The translations under genes and the position numbers were made by a program. From contig MSDW01000001.1 in NCBI GenBank assembly GCA_001914405.1, positions 1,178,001-1,242,000 of the forward strand: a stretch of DNA of 64,000 nt, given 5' to 3'. This document shows positions 28,001 to 36,797 of this stretch, piece after piece (positions within the stretch are counted from its first letter, which is position 1; every line of letters begins with the position of its first letter). Source of the stretch: Candidatus Methanohalarchaeum thermophilum (GTDB lineage: Archaea > Halobacteriota > Methanonatronarchaeia > Methanonatronarchaeales > Methanonatronarchaeaceae). The notes under the pieces are model-generated. The model had not been told where the DNA came from. It searched no databases and saw nothing but the letters and a program-made list of their open reading frames with translations.

Positions 28001-28444
28001 GAAACTATAAAAGAATTTGAACTAAAACCAATTATCCAAGAAGTTTCAAAAGAAAAAAAGAGTAAAGCCAAGAAAAATGGCTTTAAATTAATAGAAAACT
28101 GTAAAATAGGAAAAAGCAGAGTAAAAGCAGGAAAACTACTAAAAGAATTATTCAATAACCTGATCGAGAATGCGATAAAACATTCCAATGGAGACAAAAT
28201 AAAAATCAGCGCAAAACAAAAGAACGAACAAATAATCTGTTCTATCGAAGACAACGGGAATGGAATTTCAGAAAAAATAAAACCAAAAATCTTTGAAAAA
28301 GGATATAAACACGGCGGAACAGGGGAAACCGGACTAGGATTATACTTAGTAAAACAGATAGCTGAAAACTACGAAGCAAGAATAGAAGCCAAAGACTCAG
28401 AGCTAGGAGGAGCAAGATTCGATATCAAACTCCAAAAACCATAA
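25040..28444 (+). CDS. Multi-sensor histidine kinase: REC-GAF-PAS(x5)-HisKA-HATPase
   Basis: This is a soluble 1134-residue sensor kinase. Residues 1-125 form a receiver domain with acidic pair D8/D9, phospho-acceptor D54 (VVCDYQMP) and Lys104. A GAF-like region with a Cys cluster (CSGCDYCSY) spans about 140-315. Five PAS domains follow at about 325-440, 450-545, 555-670, 680-800 and 810-925; the second contains a CYE...CPFC Cys pair seen in some redox PAS domains. The H-box is SLLRHDVLNK (H935), then N-box NNLIENAIKHSN and G-boxes EDNGNGIS and GLGLYLVKQI. No membrane helices and no partner regulator are nearby, so output may be through phosphotransfer. Codons shift from GT-rich at the start to AC-rich at the end. 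Confidence 0.9.
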   Translation: MLDILLIDDDLGFLDLAEDYLEREDGSFVVRTQSSSERALEQIESNSFDCVVCDYQMPSLNGLEVLKRVRGDVGKGVPFIMFTGKGREEVAMEALNNGADRYIKKGGDPKTQFKVLAQAVRQEVKYYRSEKKFKELQSLRNTILEINQELISVNDLEDACRETVKSLVDTEGYLEASISLVRDQEFEDVFAHGDHERESWVIDLEGLSVDAGYLGGLKDQESPDCFKEVLSSKDEVIIESKDESNLCSGCDYCSYSEDHQSVKVPIGSDFLDNSFKLNGVLSICMRKDRDMGNDLQLVRELAQDLKQEFDKIRAENEVYRIKERYKNIFERYNDGVGIISLEDGFGEILDANETFAEMLDCETKELIGMDIHSFTIEEEDKDPRNERYKEELKDRETVRFIERKETEAGDRIWTEVVASPIRYDDKKAFLEINRDITDRKQKKEDLQKEQERRKVLLDNLPGSALILKKDTREIVASNEFAKKAAGAVPGETCYEAVAERSDPCPFCLAPELWETEEPQDLEVEYRGKHYHGIWVPYTEDLYAHYIFDITEQKEAEKAYREMFDNVADAIAVHDPKTGEIVNVNEAGCELWGYSREELIGSSVGEIAHTRSPFTKEKARKLIKKAANGDPQVFEWKNEKKDGSVFWAEVSLKLAKVREKDRIIASVRDISGRKKREKEIQRERKRFREIFNNANDAIYLHELTEDNELGSFIEVNEVATQMLGYSKEELLEKNPKEISIGKKLDKVSEIMQKLVEEGDVRFEMTHQSRDGTKIPVEIHSHLFELEGKKRILSIARDITEKKRAENEKELLLDNMEDHVWYLKDPETYGKANKTHANFFGFGPEEMEGMSLYEITSSEEEAELCIKGNKEVFENKETIRTEEWVKNDENEERLLSITKAPKIDNGEVNYVVCSAKDVTDRKKAEEREEFLHSLLRHDVLNKNQIVKGYLDLLDNELDKSNKYLEKAKQACKTSKEIIKKVRDLRKVENETIKEFELKPIIQEVSKEKKSKAKKNGFKLIENCKIGKSRVKAGKLLKELFNNLIENAIKHSNGDKIKISAKQKNEQIICSIEDNGNGISEKIKPKIFEKGYKHGGTGETGLGLYLVKQIAENYEARIEAKDSELGGARFDIKLQKP

Positions 28445-28929
28445 AAATAGAAATATAACCAAAATTCTCGTTATTAAGCCACCGAATTTTTCATATAACG
28501 ACACCTAAATAGAATAAGTATCCTATTTTTATAAAATAAGTATGACACTTTACTAAAATAAGTATAATAGACAAAACCACCTAAAAACATCAACCTCTTT
28601 CACTTGTAAATAAAATAACCCTCTAAAGAATAGAAAAAAATAAAAAACTCCCTAAGAAAAACTTAAGCATCTTAATTTATCTAGATATGTTGGTATAGAG
28701 ATATTACAATCTATTTAATTGATGGTTTTTAAAGGAATTTAGGAAAAACAAAGGAAGGATCTTCTATTGTAGAAATTAAGAAATCAAACAAAAGAAATAA
28801 GACGAATTAAGATAATTTTAACTAAAAAACCCTTAAACTACTACTTAATTTATGTTTTAATCTTTCTTGTATTTCTTGTAGTGTAAAACTAATATATAAT
28901 TAATTTTGTTTTTTTAGAGGTTTTGTGTT
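28445..28929. other. Gene-free AT-rich stretch
   Basis: No gene is supported. A run of near repeats AATAAGTATnnTA occurs near 28516-28568. Just before the next gene, ACTAATATATAATTAATTT (near 28887-28905) is a plausible promoter TATA region. Confidence 0.4.
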
Positions 28930-29625
28930 ATGATTGGGGCTAGAAAGAAATCGAGGAAAATAAAGAAGCAGGGGATGGCGTTATCTACAATAGGGTTTTT
29001 TGTTTGTTTGGCTGGTTATTTTTTTGATTTTCTTTGGTTTTTTCCGGTTGGTTTGCTTGGTTTTTTGTATGGTTTTTATTGGTATAAGAGATCTAAAACT
29101 TGGAGTATTGGTGCCAGAGGAGAAGAAAAAGTTATATAGGAGTTAAATGAGCTAAATAGTGATTACTGTGTTCTAAATGATTTAAAGATGATTGATGAAA
29201 AACAGAATATTGATCATGTAGTTGTTTCGAGGAGAGGAATTTGGGCGCTTGAGACAAAAAATATAGATGGTGTGATAACTTGTGAAGGTGATCAATGGAA
29301 TAGAACAAGGATAGGAAGTAAAGGAGAAGAGTATGAGGGTTATATTGGTTCTCCTAGTAAACAGGCCAAGTCAAATGCTATTAAAATAAAAAATTATTTG
29401 GAAAGACAATTACCAGATACATTCAAATCCCTAAAACTATATGTGGAACCAATAGTTATTATTGCAAACGAAGAAGCAGAACTAAACATAAAAAACCCCT
29501 CAACAGACATATACACTCACAAAGAAATAAAAAAACAAATAAAAAATAAAAACAACAATAAAAAAGAAATCTTCAACAAAAAAGAAATAAAAAACATCAT
29601 AAAAGAACTAAAAAAACTAAAATAA
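28930..29625 (+). pseudogene. Membrane-anchored NERD-domain protein interrupted by a single in-frame UAG
   Basis: One continuous frame of 231 codons is broken only by TAG at 29137-29139. Before it lie a basic N-terminus, two membrane helices (about residues 17-31 and 33-52) and GARGEEKVI. After it the NERD core continues in the same frame: ELNELNSDYCVLNDL, NIDHVVVSRRGIWALETKN with the Asp/Glu/Lys nuclease-like residues, and YVEPIVIIANEEAEL. NERD proteins have a PD-(D/E)XK-like fold and are often DNA-linked or signalling proteins. A Glu, Gln or Lys codon there is one change from TAG. It could be a nonsense mutation, a base error, or read-through by pyrrolysine tRNA if the host has one; nothing here proves that. 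Confidence 0.75.
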
Positions 29626-30236
29626 CCATAACCACCATAACAATAAACATTATCCAAACAATCTTCAAAATCATATTTAAAGCGAATAAGATCTTTTAGT
29701 TTTTACATCAATCTTCTACTAACCTAAATGTATTTTAGTGCATGTGACAAACATTAAACTACCATCCCATGTATTCTAGTTATAGCTAGGGCTGGAGAGG
29801 TTAGAATTTACCTAAAACTTCTTTAATCTTTTTTTAAAGAGTTATAAAAGTCTTTTTTTGGGTTCTATAGCCAATAAAGTAGAAAAATATAGCTTCTTAG
29901 TATACCTTTATTTCAAAATTAAATTGGAAATCTCTTTTATCTCTTAGTTAATTACTTTAAGGTTATTTAGTTCTCTTGTTTATATACTATGATACTTAAA
30001 CAGATATATTAAGATATTATTGATTTAATAAATTACTTAATCCTAAAAAAAGTATTAAAGTCTTTTAAATTGACTTATGTGATTAATAGTGTAGATTATT
30101 TTTTTATTTTGTTCTATTTTAGTTTGGTTCATTTTGGTTTAGGTTTTTTATTTTTAGTTTGAGTTGGTTAGGGTGTTGGTCTTTTATTTTTTTTCTTGGA
30201 GTAGGATCTATTTTATTTTGTTTTATCTTAGTGTTT
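29626..30236. other. Gene-free spacer, AC-rich then AT- and GT-rich
   Basis: The first 40 bases after the NERD gene are AC-rich. The rest is AT-rich with a GT-rich end from about 30100. No gene, RNA or repeat is supported. Confidence 0.4.
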
Positions 30237-30474
30237 GAGAAGACCCCTTACTTAATCTCTGAGTAGGGAAAAAGGAAGAAGTCACATATAGAGTTGTAGT
30301 CATAATCTCGTGCCTCTTAAGAGTAGTGGCTCTAAGTTTGGTGATGAGTTGTCTGCTAACACGCCAACTCAGCTCACGTTTACTGAATTAGTCTGCGTTT
30401 AATGTGGAGAAGTTAGAGAATTCAGAGAAAAAGACAACGAGATCACAATAAACAAAAAATAAAGAAACCAATAA
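30237..30474 (+). mobile_element. Decayed IS605-like element end
   Basis: GAGAAGACCCCTTACTTAATC, then CTGAGTAGGG, at 30237-30270 matches the left-end motif of the elements at 22709, 30559 and 36400. It is followed by about 200 bases with a short open frame reading GDELSANTPTQLTFTELVCV, a stop, then CGEVREF. That frame could be a TnpB tail remnant or chance. No matching right end was found. Confidence 0.4.
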
Positions 30475-30558
30475 AAACCATAAATCACATCTAAGTAGAT
30501 TCAAAAACCACCTAAATCCTTACCCTTTATTTTTTCTTATTTTATTTATCTAAATGGT

Positions 30559-30974
30559 TGAGAAGACACCTTCCTAAATCTGTGGTTTAGGTAGGTGATG
30601 AATCAACCGTAACACTTTATTTAGCTCCAGTACTAACTAAGGGTAATGGGCAGTTGGTTGGGAGTCTGCCTTTTTTTAAACAAAAAGCAGTCCCATCTAT
30701 AAAAATCTCTGGGTAAGCCTGAAACAGTTCTTGGATTAGGGGGTTTTAGTGGTTGGTGTGGAGCAGCCTTTGAGGAATAAGAGGAACCATCTAGGGTTAG
30801 TATATGGGAAAACTGTTCCTTAATCCAGACTTCACTCGGAGCAATAGGTTCCCTGTTGACGGTGTGAATGAGACAAGGCACCGTGGAAAACAAACTCCCT
30901 TTCGAGGATAAGGCCTCACAGGGAAGCCTCTCTCCTCACCGAATGGATATGAGGTTAGGCAGGGGTCACTTCAC
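30559..30974 (+). mobile_element. Non-coding IS605-derived (PATE-like) element, B family copy 1
   Basis: The left end is GAGAAGACACCTTCCTAAATC-TGTG-GATTTAGG-like hairpin (30559-30600). The right end is GCCTCTCTCCTCACC...GGGGTCACTTCAC (to 30974). No coding frame is credible inside. Blocks shared with the copies at 47837-48230 and 51722-52182 are AGTTGGTTGG, AACAAAAAGC, TAGTGGTTGGTGTGGAGCA, GTTAGTATATGG and TCGGAGCA, in the same order and spacing. Palindrome-ended non-autonomous derivatives of IS605 elements (PATEs) are known from Haloquadratum. Conservation of internal blocks amid divergence suggests a folded RNA. Confidence 0.65.
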
Positions 30975-31111
30975 AGTGTGAGGTATATAGTTAATTGTCT
31001 TTGGTTTGGTGTTGGTTTGTTGGGTGTTTGGTGTTGTTTTAGGTTTTTTTGGGGGTTGGTTTGTTGGTTTTTGTTTGTGGTGTTGGTTTTTTCTTTGTTT
31101 GAGGTGGTTTT

Positions 31112-32161
31112 GTGGATATTGGTGATCTTGCTGAGAGTATTAAAGAGAGGTTGGGTGTTGATAGGGAGGTTGTTGATGATGAGGAAGAGGCTTCTATTAG
31201 GTCTTCGAAGGTTGTTAGGGGTGATTTGTGTGATGCTAGGGAGTTGAGGGATCGTTTGGTTGATGAGTATTGTGGTTGTGATTTGGAGGAGGTTTTTGGT
31301 TGTAGTTTGGTTGAGAATGGTTATGGGGAGTTTTTTCATAAGGAGGAGGTGGTTGATAGTTGTTTGTGTTGTCCTAGTTGTAGTGTGGAGGATGTTTTGT
31401 GTGATTTGAAGTTGGTTTATGGTATTGGTGTGTCTAGGGAACGTGAGTTGAAGGAGGAGGGTTATGAGTCGATACGGGAGTTGATTGATCATGATAGGTG
31501 GGGTGGAAGAGCTAGGGAGACTTTGGAGAAGTTTGATTCTGGTGGTTTGGATAGTGGTTTGGATGTTATTTCTAGGTGGAAGTCTTCTTCTGATCCGTTG
31601 TTTTTGAAGTATTCTGGGTTTTATGATGTGGGGGATTTTGGTATTTTGGATATTGAGACGATGGGGTTAGGGGCTCAGCCTGTAATCTTAATTGGTTTGG
31701 GTTTGCCGATGGATGGGTGTATTGAGTTTCATCAGTTTCTTCTTAAGGATTTTGATCAGGAGTTAGCAGCTTTGAAGTCTTTTTATGATAAGATTAGGGA
31801 TAGGAAAGCGGTTTTAACTTTTAATGGTAAGAGCTTTGATGTTCCGTTTCTTGAGAGGAGGTTTAGTTTTTATGGCGAAGATTGGTCATTGGATCAATCT
31901 CATTTTGATTTGTATCATTTTTCTAAGAGAGCTTTTGGAGATGAATTACCGAATTATAAATTAAATACAATTGAACGAGAGGTTTTGGGAATTGAGAGGG
32001 ATATAGATGTACCGAGTTCTATGGTTCCAGAGTTCTATAAGACTTATAGAGAAGAAGATAATCCAGGGCCACTAATTCCTATTCTTAGACACAATAAACA
32101 AGATATATTAACTCTGAATAGTTTGTTAAGTGAATTAAAAGAGGAATTAGTTGATGAATAA
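31112..32161 (+). CDS. mrfB: MrfB/YprB-like DEDD exonuclease with helix-hairpin-helix
   Basis: This 349-residue protein belongs to the YprB (RNase H-like) exonuclease family. GTG 31112 is chosen because GAGGTGG lies four bases upstream. Residues 1-85 are acidic and Cys-rich (CLCCPSCS). A helix-hairpin-helix-like segment follows (VYGIGVSRERELKEEGYESI, near 103-122). The nuclease core has FGILDIETMGLG (DxE, near 170), LTFNGKSFDVPFLERRF (near 235-251), FDLYHFSKR and the late HNKQDILTLNSLL, giving the DEDD set. In Bacillus, MrfB acts with the MrfA helicase in mitomycin-damage excision. Here the helicase gene overlaps it by eight bases, so the pair is almost certainly a unit. Confidence 0.82.
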   Translation: MDIGDLAESIKERLGVDREVVDDEEEASIRSSKVVRGDLCDARELRDRLVDEYCGCDLEEVFGCSLVENGYGEFFHKEEVVDSCLCCPSCSVEDVLCDLKLVYGIGVSRERELKEEGYESIRELIDHDRWGGRARETLEKFDSGGLDSGLDVISRWKSSSDPLFLKYSGFYDVGDFGILDIETMGLGAQPVILIGLGLPMDGCIEFHQFLLKDFDQELAALKSFYDKIRDRKAVLTFNGKSFDVPFLERRFSFYGEDWSLDQSHFDLYHFSKRAFGDELPNYKLNTIEREVLGIERDIDVPSSMVPEFYKTYREEDNPGPLIPILRHNKQDILTLNSLLSELKEELVDE

Positions 32162-34406
32162 GGTTCAGCAGACGGATAAAATAATGGATGCTATCGAGGG
32201 GGTTAGAGGTAGTGGTTGGTATCGGGAGCAGATCGAGGAAATAAGAGAATTACCTGGTGAAGAACCAGAGTTTGAAGAAGTAGAGCTGAAAGATGAGATC
32301 AGAGAGTATCTCGATAGAAATGGGATTGATCTGTACACTCATCAAGCTAGGTGTATTGAGGAGGTTCGTGGTGGTAAGGATGTTGTTTTGTCTACTCCTA
32401 CTGCTTCTGGTAAGACTCTAGCTTTTAATATCCCTGTTTTTGAGGACTTGATTGAGGACAAGGATGCTAGGGCTCTTTATATCTATCCTACTAAGGCCTT
32501 ATCTAATGATCAACTTGAGAGCATCAAAGAGATGGATGATGAACTTGGTTTGGATGTTGACCCCGGTGTCTATGATGGGGATACATCTCGAGGTGCTAAG
32601 AGAAAGATCCGTGAGAGTTCTAGGGTTATTTTGACTAATCCTTATGGCTTGCATCACTATCTACCTTGGCATAATAAGTGGAAAAATGTGTTTAAAAACT
32701 TAGAGTACATAGTTCTAGATGAGGTCCATCAATATAGAGGAGTTTTCGGTTCTAATATCGCTTTTTTAGTTAGACGATTAAAGAGAGTTGTAGAACACTA
32801 TGGTGGAAGCCCTCAGTTTATTCTGTCTTCTGCCACTATAGCTAATCCAGGCGAGTTCTCGAAGAAACTAGTTGGAAGAGATTTTGAAGTAGTTTCTAGG
32901 GATGGTTCTGGATCTGGAAAAAAGTATTTTGTTTTCTGGAATCCCCTAGAATACGAAGATCAATCGATTCATGTTCAAACAAGTAACTTGTTGTCTTACA
33001 TGGTTGATGGTGGACTGCAGACACTTTGTTTCACGGTTTCTAGGAAGATGGCTGAGTTAATCTCGAAGTGGAGTGATGAAAGCAGTGATAAAAAGATAAT
33101 GGCCTATAGAGCTGGTTACAAACCAAGGGAGCGAAGAATAATTGAACAGGGCCTTAGAGAGGGAGAGGTCAGAGGAGTAGCTTCTACTAATGCGCTGGAG
33201 GTTGGTGTTGATATTGGTGGCTTGGATGTTGTCTTGATGTCAGGGTATCCTGGGACTATGATTTCGACCTGGCAGCAGGCAGGAAGAGCAGGCAGAGGAA
33301 ACGATGCTTCAGCGGCTTTCTTAATAGCGTTTGAAAACCCCTTAGACCAATATTACATGAATCACCCGGATAGGTTCTTTGAAAAATCACATGAACATGC
33401 AATAATAGACTTAGACAACTCTAACATAGCAATAGGTCACTTACTCTGCGCAGCATCAGAATTACCACTAAAAGAAAACGAATGGCTAACACAAAACAAC
33501 CAAGAAGAATTAAACCACCTAAAAAATGAAGATATACTACATGAAACCCCGAACGGTGTTGTATATGGCGGTGAAAAAAGACCAGCAGAGATCGTTGAAT
33601 TAAACAACATCAGCCAAGACATCATAAAAATAATATTAAATGGTAAACTGCTTGGTACAATGGATAGAGCACAAGCGTATAGAGAAGCACACGAAAACGC
33701 TGTATACATGCACCAAGGAGAAACATATGTAGTCCAAGAACTAGACCTCGATGACAAAGTAGCATATGTCAAAAAAAGAGAAGTAGACTACTACACGGAA
33801 CCCCAATCCCAGACAGACATCAAAATAAACGAAAAACAAGAAACAAAAACACACAAAAACCTAAAAATCAACCTGGGCAATGTAGAAGTCTCAGAATTCT
33901 ACTTAAAATACAAAATAATGGAAAACGACAAAGTAATCGCAACTGAACCACTAGACCTGCCTCCAATAAACTTCAAAACCGAATCAACCTGGATAACAAT
34001 ACCAAAAGAAACAATAAGAGAACTAGAAGAAAAAGACATGGACATCGAAGGAGGCCTACACGCAATAGAACACGCAATGATCGCAATGGCCCCATACCAC
34101 GCCATGTGCGACAGATGGGACCTAGGCGGAGTATCCACCAAAAACCACACAGACACACAAAAACCCACAATATTCCTATACGACGCATATGAAGGAGGAA
34201 TAGGAATAACCGAAAAATGCTACCAACTAATCAACGAACTACTACAAACAACCTACGAACTAATAAAAGACTGCGACTGCGAAAACGGCTGCCCATCCTG
34301 CATATACTCGCCAAAATGCGGAAACGACAACGAACCACTAGACAAACAAACAGCACTAACAATACTAAAAAAACTAACCAAAAACCAAAACAAAAAAACT
34401 ACCTAA
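32154..34406 (+). CDS. mrfA: MrfA/YprA-like DEAD/H-box helicase with DUF1998 Cys cluster
   Basis: This superfamily 2 helicase of about 750 residues has a Q-motif region (LYTHQARCIE), motif I TPTASGKT (near 81-88), motif II LDEVHQYRG, motif III LSSATIANP, and motifs IV-VI ending STNALEVGVDIG and QAGRAGRG. The C-terminal DUF1998-type region ends CDCENGCPSCIYSPKCGN, a four-Cys zinc or Fe-S site seen in MrfA and Hrq1-like helicases. ATG 32154 fits the GAGGAA site better than the in-frame TTG three bases earlier, and gives an eight-base overlap with mrfB. Known MrfA is a 3'-5' helicase in excision repair of mitomycin lesions. Codon choice swings from GT-rich early to strongly AC-rich late. Confidence 0.88.
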   Translation: MNKVQQTDKIMDAIEGVRGSGWYREQIEEIRELPGEEPEFEEVELKDEIREYLDRNGIDLYTHQARCIEEVRGGKDVVLSTPTASGKTLAFNIPVFEDLIEDKDARALYIYPTKALSNDQLESIKEMDDELGLDVDPGVYDGDTSRGAKRKIRESSRVILTNPYGLHHYLPWHNKWKNVFKNLEYIVLDEVHQYRGVFGSNIAFLVRRLKRVVEHYGGSPQFILSSATIANPGEFSKKLVGRDFEVVSRDGSGSGKKYFVFWNPLEYEDQSIHVQTSNLLSYMVDGGLQTLCFTVSRKMAELISKWSDESSDKKIMAYRAGYKPRERRIIEQGLREGEVRGVASTNALEVGVDIGGLDVVLMSGYPGTMISTWQQAGRAGRGNDASAAFLIAFENPLDQYYMNHPDRFFEKSHEHAIIDLDNSNIAIGHLLCAASELPLKENEWLTQNNQEELNHLKNEDILHETPNGVVYGGEKRPAEIVELNNISQDIIKIILNGKLLGTMDRAQAYREAHENAVYMHQGETYVVQELDLDDKVAYVKKREVDYYTEPQSQTDIKINEKQETKTHKNLKINLGNVEVSEFYLKYKIMENDKVIATEPLDLPPINFKTESTWITIPKETIRELEEKDMDIEGGLHAIEHAMIAMAPYHAMCDRWDLGGVSTKNHTDTQKPTIFLYDAYEGGIGITEKCYQLINELLQTTYELIKDCDCENGCPSCIYSPKCGNDNEPLDKQTALTILKKLTKNQNKKTT

Positions 34407-34518
34407 AGAAAAATAAATTTATTCTTTAGATTACTGATTTATTTTAATTAGTCACTTTTTTATTTTATCACTAATGCTTTTAATTAGCTACCTTAACTTT
34501 AGTTGTTTGGAAACTGCG

Positions 34519-34544
34519 AAAACCTATGTGTAGGTTTTTTATTT
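34519..34544 (+). terminator. Terminator-like hairpin
   Basis: AAAACCTA-TGTG-TAGGTTTT (34519-34538) runs into TTATTT. It lies about 110 bases after mrfA and 20 before the next gene, and could end the mrfBA transcript. Confidence 0.5.
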
Positions 34545-34563
34545 ACTGAAACTAGATTTTTTT

Positions 34564-35100
34564 ATGGGAGAGATATTGAGTGATAATCTTCCAAATAACC
34601 TTGTTATAGGGTTTATAGCGTTAGTTATATTGGTTATAGTTGTTGTTGGAGTTTTTTTCATACTTCCAGGTGATAATGGAGAACCAGACGGAAATAATGG
34701 AATCGGTGAGATAAGCAGTGTTGATCTTGAGATGAGGGGATTTGAAGGTGGTATGCTTGGAGGGGAACTTCGTTGCAGGGTTAAGGATGCTGGTACCGAT
34801 GAGATTAAAATAAGGTTCGACAAGATAGGAGCCGAGGATGTTTTGATTTTCAACAATGAAGAAAATGCTGAATACGCCTATGATGGGGATTCCTGGATGA
34901 AAATCCCACTAGACCAAAACACATCATATTACAAGATGCCTTTCGAGGAATGGGCTAAAAAAGGACCTGGAACCTATACATTCAGTTATCAAGAATTCAG
35001 TCTAGAAGTAACAATCAAAGAAGTAAACCCAGATCTATCAGACACCCTATTCAAGCCCCCAAAAAACGCTTCAATCCACGAATTAGAAAAAACAAATTAA
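34564..35100 (+). CDS. Single-pass membrane-anchored exported protein
   Basis: The 178-residue protein has one membrane helix (about residues 12-35, IGFIALVILVIVVVGVFFIL) followed by a Gly/Asp/Asn linker (PGDNGEPDGNNGIGE) and a beta-rich exported domain of about 125 residues. The C-terminus is polar. No known domain was recognised. The linker and acidic surface fit an archaeon with an N-anchored surface protein. The ATG at 34564 follows a T-run without a clear ribosome site. It stands alone between the repair pair and the methyltransferase relic. Confidence 0.55.
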   Translation: MGEILSDNLPNNLVIGFIALVILVIVVVGVFFILPGDNGEPDGNNGIGEISSVDLEMRGFEGGMLGGELRCRVKDAGTDEIKIRFDKIGAEDVLIFNNEENAEYAYDGDSWMKIPLDQNTSYYKMPFEEWAKKGPGTYTFSYQEFSLEVTIKEVNPDLSDTLFKPPKNASIHELEKTN

Positions 35101-35358
35101 CCAAAACCAATCCAAAGAAAAAAAAGAAATAAAAATCTATCGGTGAATGCAATCCCTACATCAATTCTTTAAAATCGCTTTAATCAATAACTTAAAAACC
35201 ATTCTTTAATATATTTAAATAAATCCCTGGAAATCAACGATTATACAAAAATTTCCTATATTAGACTCTATTCCATAGGCCTTAATAGCTTTTTTAATTA
35301 ATCTCATAAATGTTCTAATATGCCTATTCTAAATAAAATTTAAAATGGATGGATTTTG

Positions 35359-36048
35359 ATGGGCTTTGCTGGTTTTAGATCTGAGCGGGAGAAAATGTGG
35401 GAGGAGGTTCTTTCTGATCTTGAGGTTGAGGGATGTAAGGTTATCGATGTAGGTGTGGGTGAGTCTACGGAGAAATTAGTTGAGGCTGGTGCTCAGGTGG
35501 TTGGTGTTGATACAGATATTGAGAAGTTGAAGGGATGTGAGTTGGATGTGCCATTAATTAAATGCGATATACTTAATTTTCCTTTCGAAAGACGGATAGC
35601 TGATCTTACTTTCTTTAATTTTATTCTTCATGAAATTAATCCTCAGAAACATTCGGAGGCTATACGTTTGGCATCGCATATATCTCCTGAGATAGCTGTG
35701 ATTGAACCTTCACCAGAGGTTGGTTCAGTATATCAGAGATTCAATGAATTACAACAGGAGATAATCGAAAGTCTTGGTGGGTATGAAGAATATTGATCTC
35801 TTTCTTATTGGAAGGATTTAGTAAGAACTGGGGGATTTGAGATAACAACTGCAAAGAAAATAGAACCAAAAACTAGGATTCCTTCATCAGTTATTGAAGA
35901 TATAAAACAGGATAAGATTAAAGATTTGAAGGAGAAGGATGTTGAAAGGGAATATATTCAAGAGATGAAAGAGATCCTGGAAGAAGCTGAAGAAAAAGGG
36001 ATGCAGTGGTTTCCACGGCTAGTAGTTTTAGGAAAATACCCACATTAA
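35359..36048 (+). pseudogene. SAM-dependent methyltransferase interrupted by in-frame UGA
   Basis: A single frame runs from ATG 35359 (a TTG lies at 35356) to TAA 36046 with one interruption, TGA at 35794-35796. Before it are the class I methyltransferase motifs: CKVIDVGVGESTEKL (SAM loop), VVGVDTDIEKL, ADLTFFNFILHEI and AVIEPSPEVG. After it the same frame continues SLSYWKDLVRTGGFEI, the usual late strand and helix, and ends RLVVLGKYPH. The interrupted codon fits Trp (TGG to TGA). Without read-through the enzyme loses its last 84 residues. The substrate is unknown. Confidence 0.7.
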
Positions 36049-36383
36049 AAAAATAAAAAGTTTTTAACTTTACTGACTTTAAAAAAATTATATATTGACC
36101 CTTTTTTTAGATTATGTCACTAATTAAAGCTCTTGAAAAGACTAAATAGTTTTTACTTTATTTTTTCTTCGGTTAATTACTTTATTTTTGGTAAATTAGT
36201 TTATTTTGATCTATTTTTAATCGATTAAAATAGTTTTTTCATGTAAAATTTATTGTAAACTATTAACTTTTTTAAAGGGTTCAGTAGTTTATTTTATTTG
36301 ATCTTGTTTTCTATGTGTTTCTTTGTTTTCGGGTTTTTTAATGGAATTTGTATTGTTATTTGAAAATGGATTTATTTGGGTTT
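36049..36383. other. Gene-free AT-rich stretch
   Basis: No gene is supported. The DNA is AT-rich, becoming T/G-rich from about 36290 up to the element end at 36384. Confidence 0.4.
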
Positions 36384-36797
36384 TTTAACCTATTAACCAA
36401 GAAGTCACCTTCCTGAATCTTTGATTTAGGTGGGTGATGAATTGGGGTTGTTTTATGTAGTAGAGAAACAAAATATTCTATTGCTTAGAGAGGTTCCAGG
36501 TCTATATGTCGAGTTTGAACGGCCGAGTGTTTGGGCAATAGGCTCTTCCGCAATGGATACGTGGGAAGACTTGGAACGGGGTTCAAGTGACCGAACCCTA
36601 AACCCGGGCAGAAAATAGTGATGGATATAGGTGATGAGTCCTGAAAATAAGTGTAAGCCTTGGGAACCTGCAAGGAATGGCGAACCGTGTTCGCCTTGGA
36701 AGACTATCGTGCAACAAGGCACTAATCTCGGATGCCGGTCTTGTGAATGGATAGAAGCACCTTCCAAAATCTTGATTTTAGTAGGTGAGGAGGTCAC
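36384..36797 (+). mobile_element. Non-coding PATE-like element, A family copy 1
   Basis: This element of about 414 bp has IS605-like ends. The left end is AAGAAGTCACCTTCC with a TGAATC-TTT-GATTTAGG hairpin. The right end is GAAGCACCTTCC with AAAATC-TT-GATTTT, ending GGAGGTCAC. The interior has no credible gene but several hairpins, for example GGGTTC-AAGTGACC-GAACCC near 36571-36590, and a RUGAUGA/CUGA-like pair close together near 36630-36643. A nearly identical copy lies inverted at 52194-52608. Both copies also share the 14 bases outside the left hairpin (TTAACCTATTAACC), so these may belong to the element. Confidence 0.75.

Noticed and set aside
28930-29625. Firm call of a pyrrolysine protein
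   Set aside because: No pyl gene is in the window and neighbouring genes are interrupted by UGA and UAA as well, so a nonsense mutation or error is equally likely.
30633-30893. 86-codon open frame inside the B-family element at 30.6 kb
   Set aside because: It is not open in the other two B copies, so the element is treated as non-coding.
36625-36645. C/D-box small RNA in the A-family element (TGATGA followed by CTGA)
   Set aside because: The boxes are only a few bases apart, leaving no guide region; at most a kink-turn, which cannot be shown by eye.
36430-36797. Open frames inside the A-family elements (also 52318-52539)
   Set aside because: They lie on opposite strands in the same repeat, have no ribosome sites and differ between the two copies where substitutions occur.
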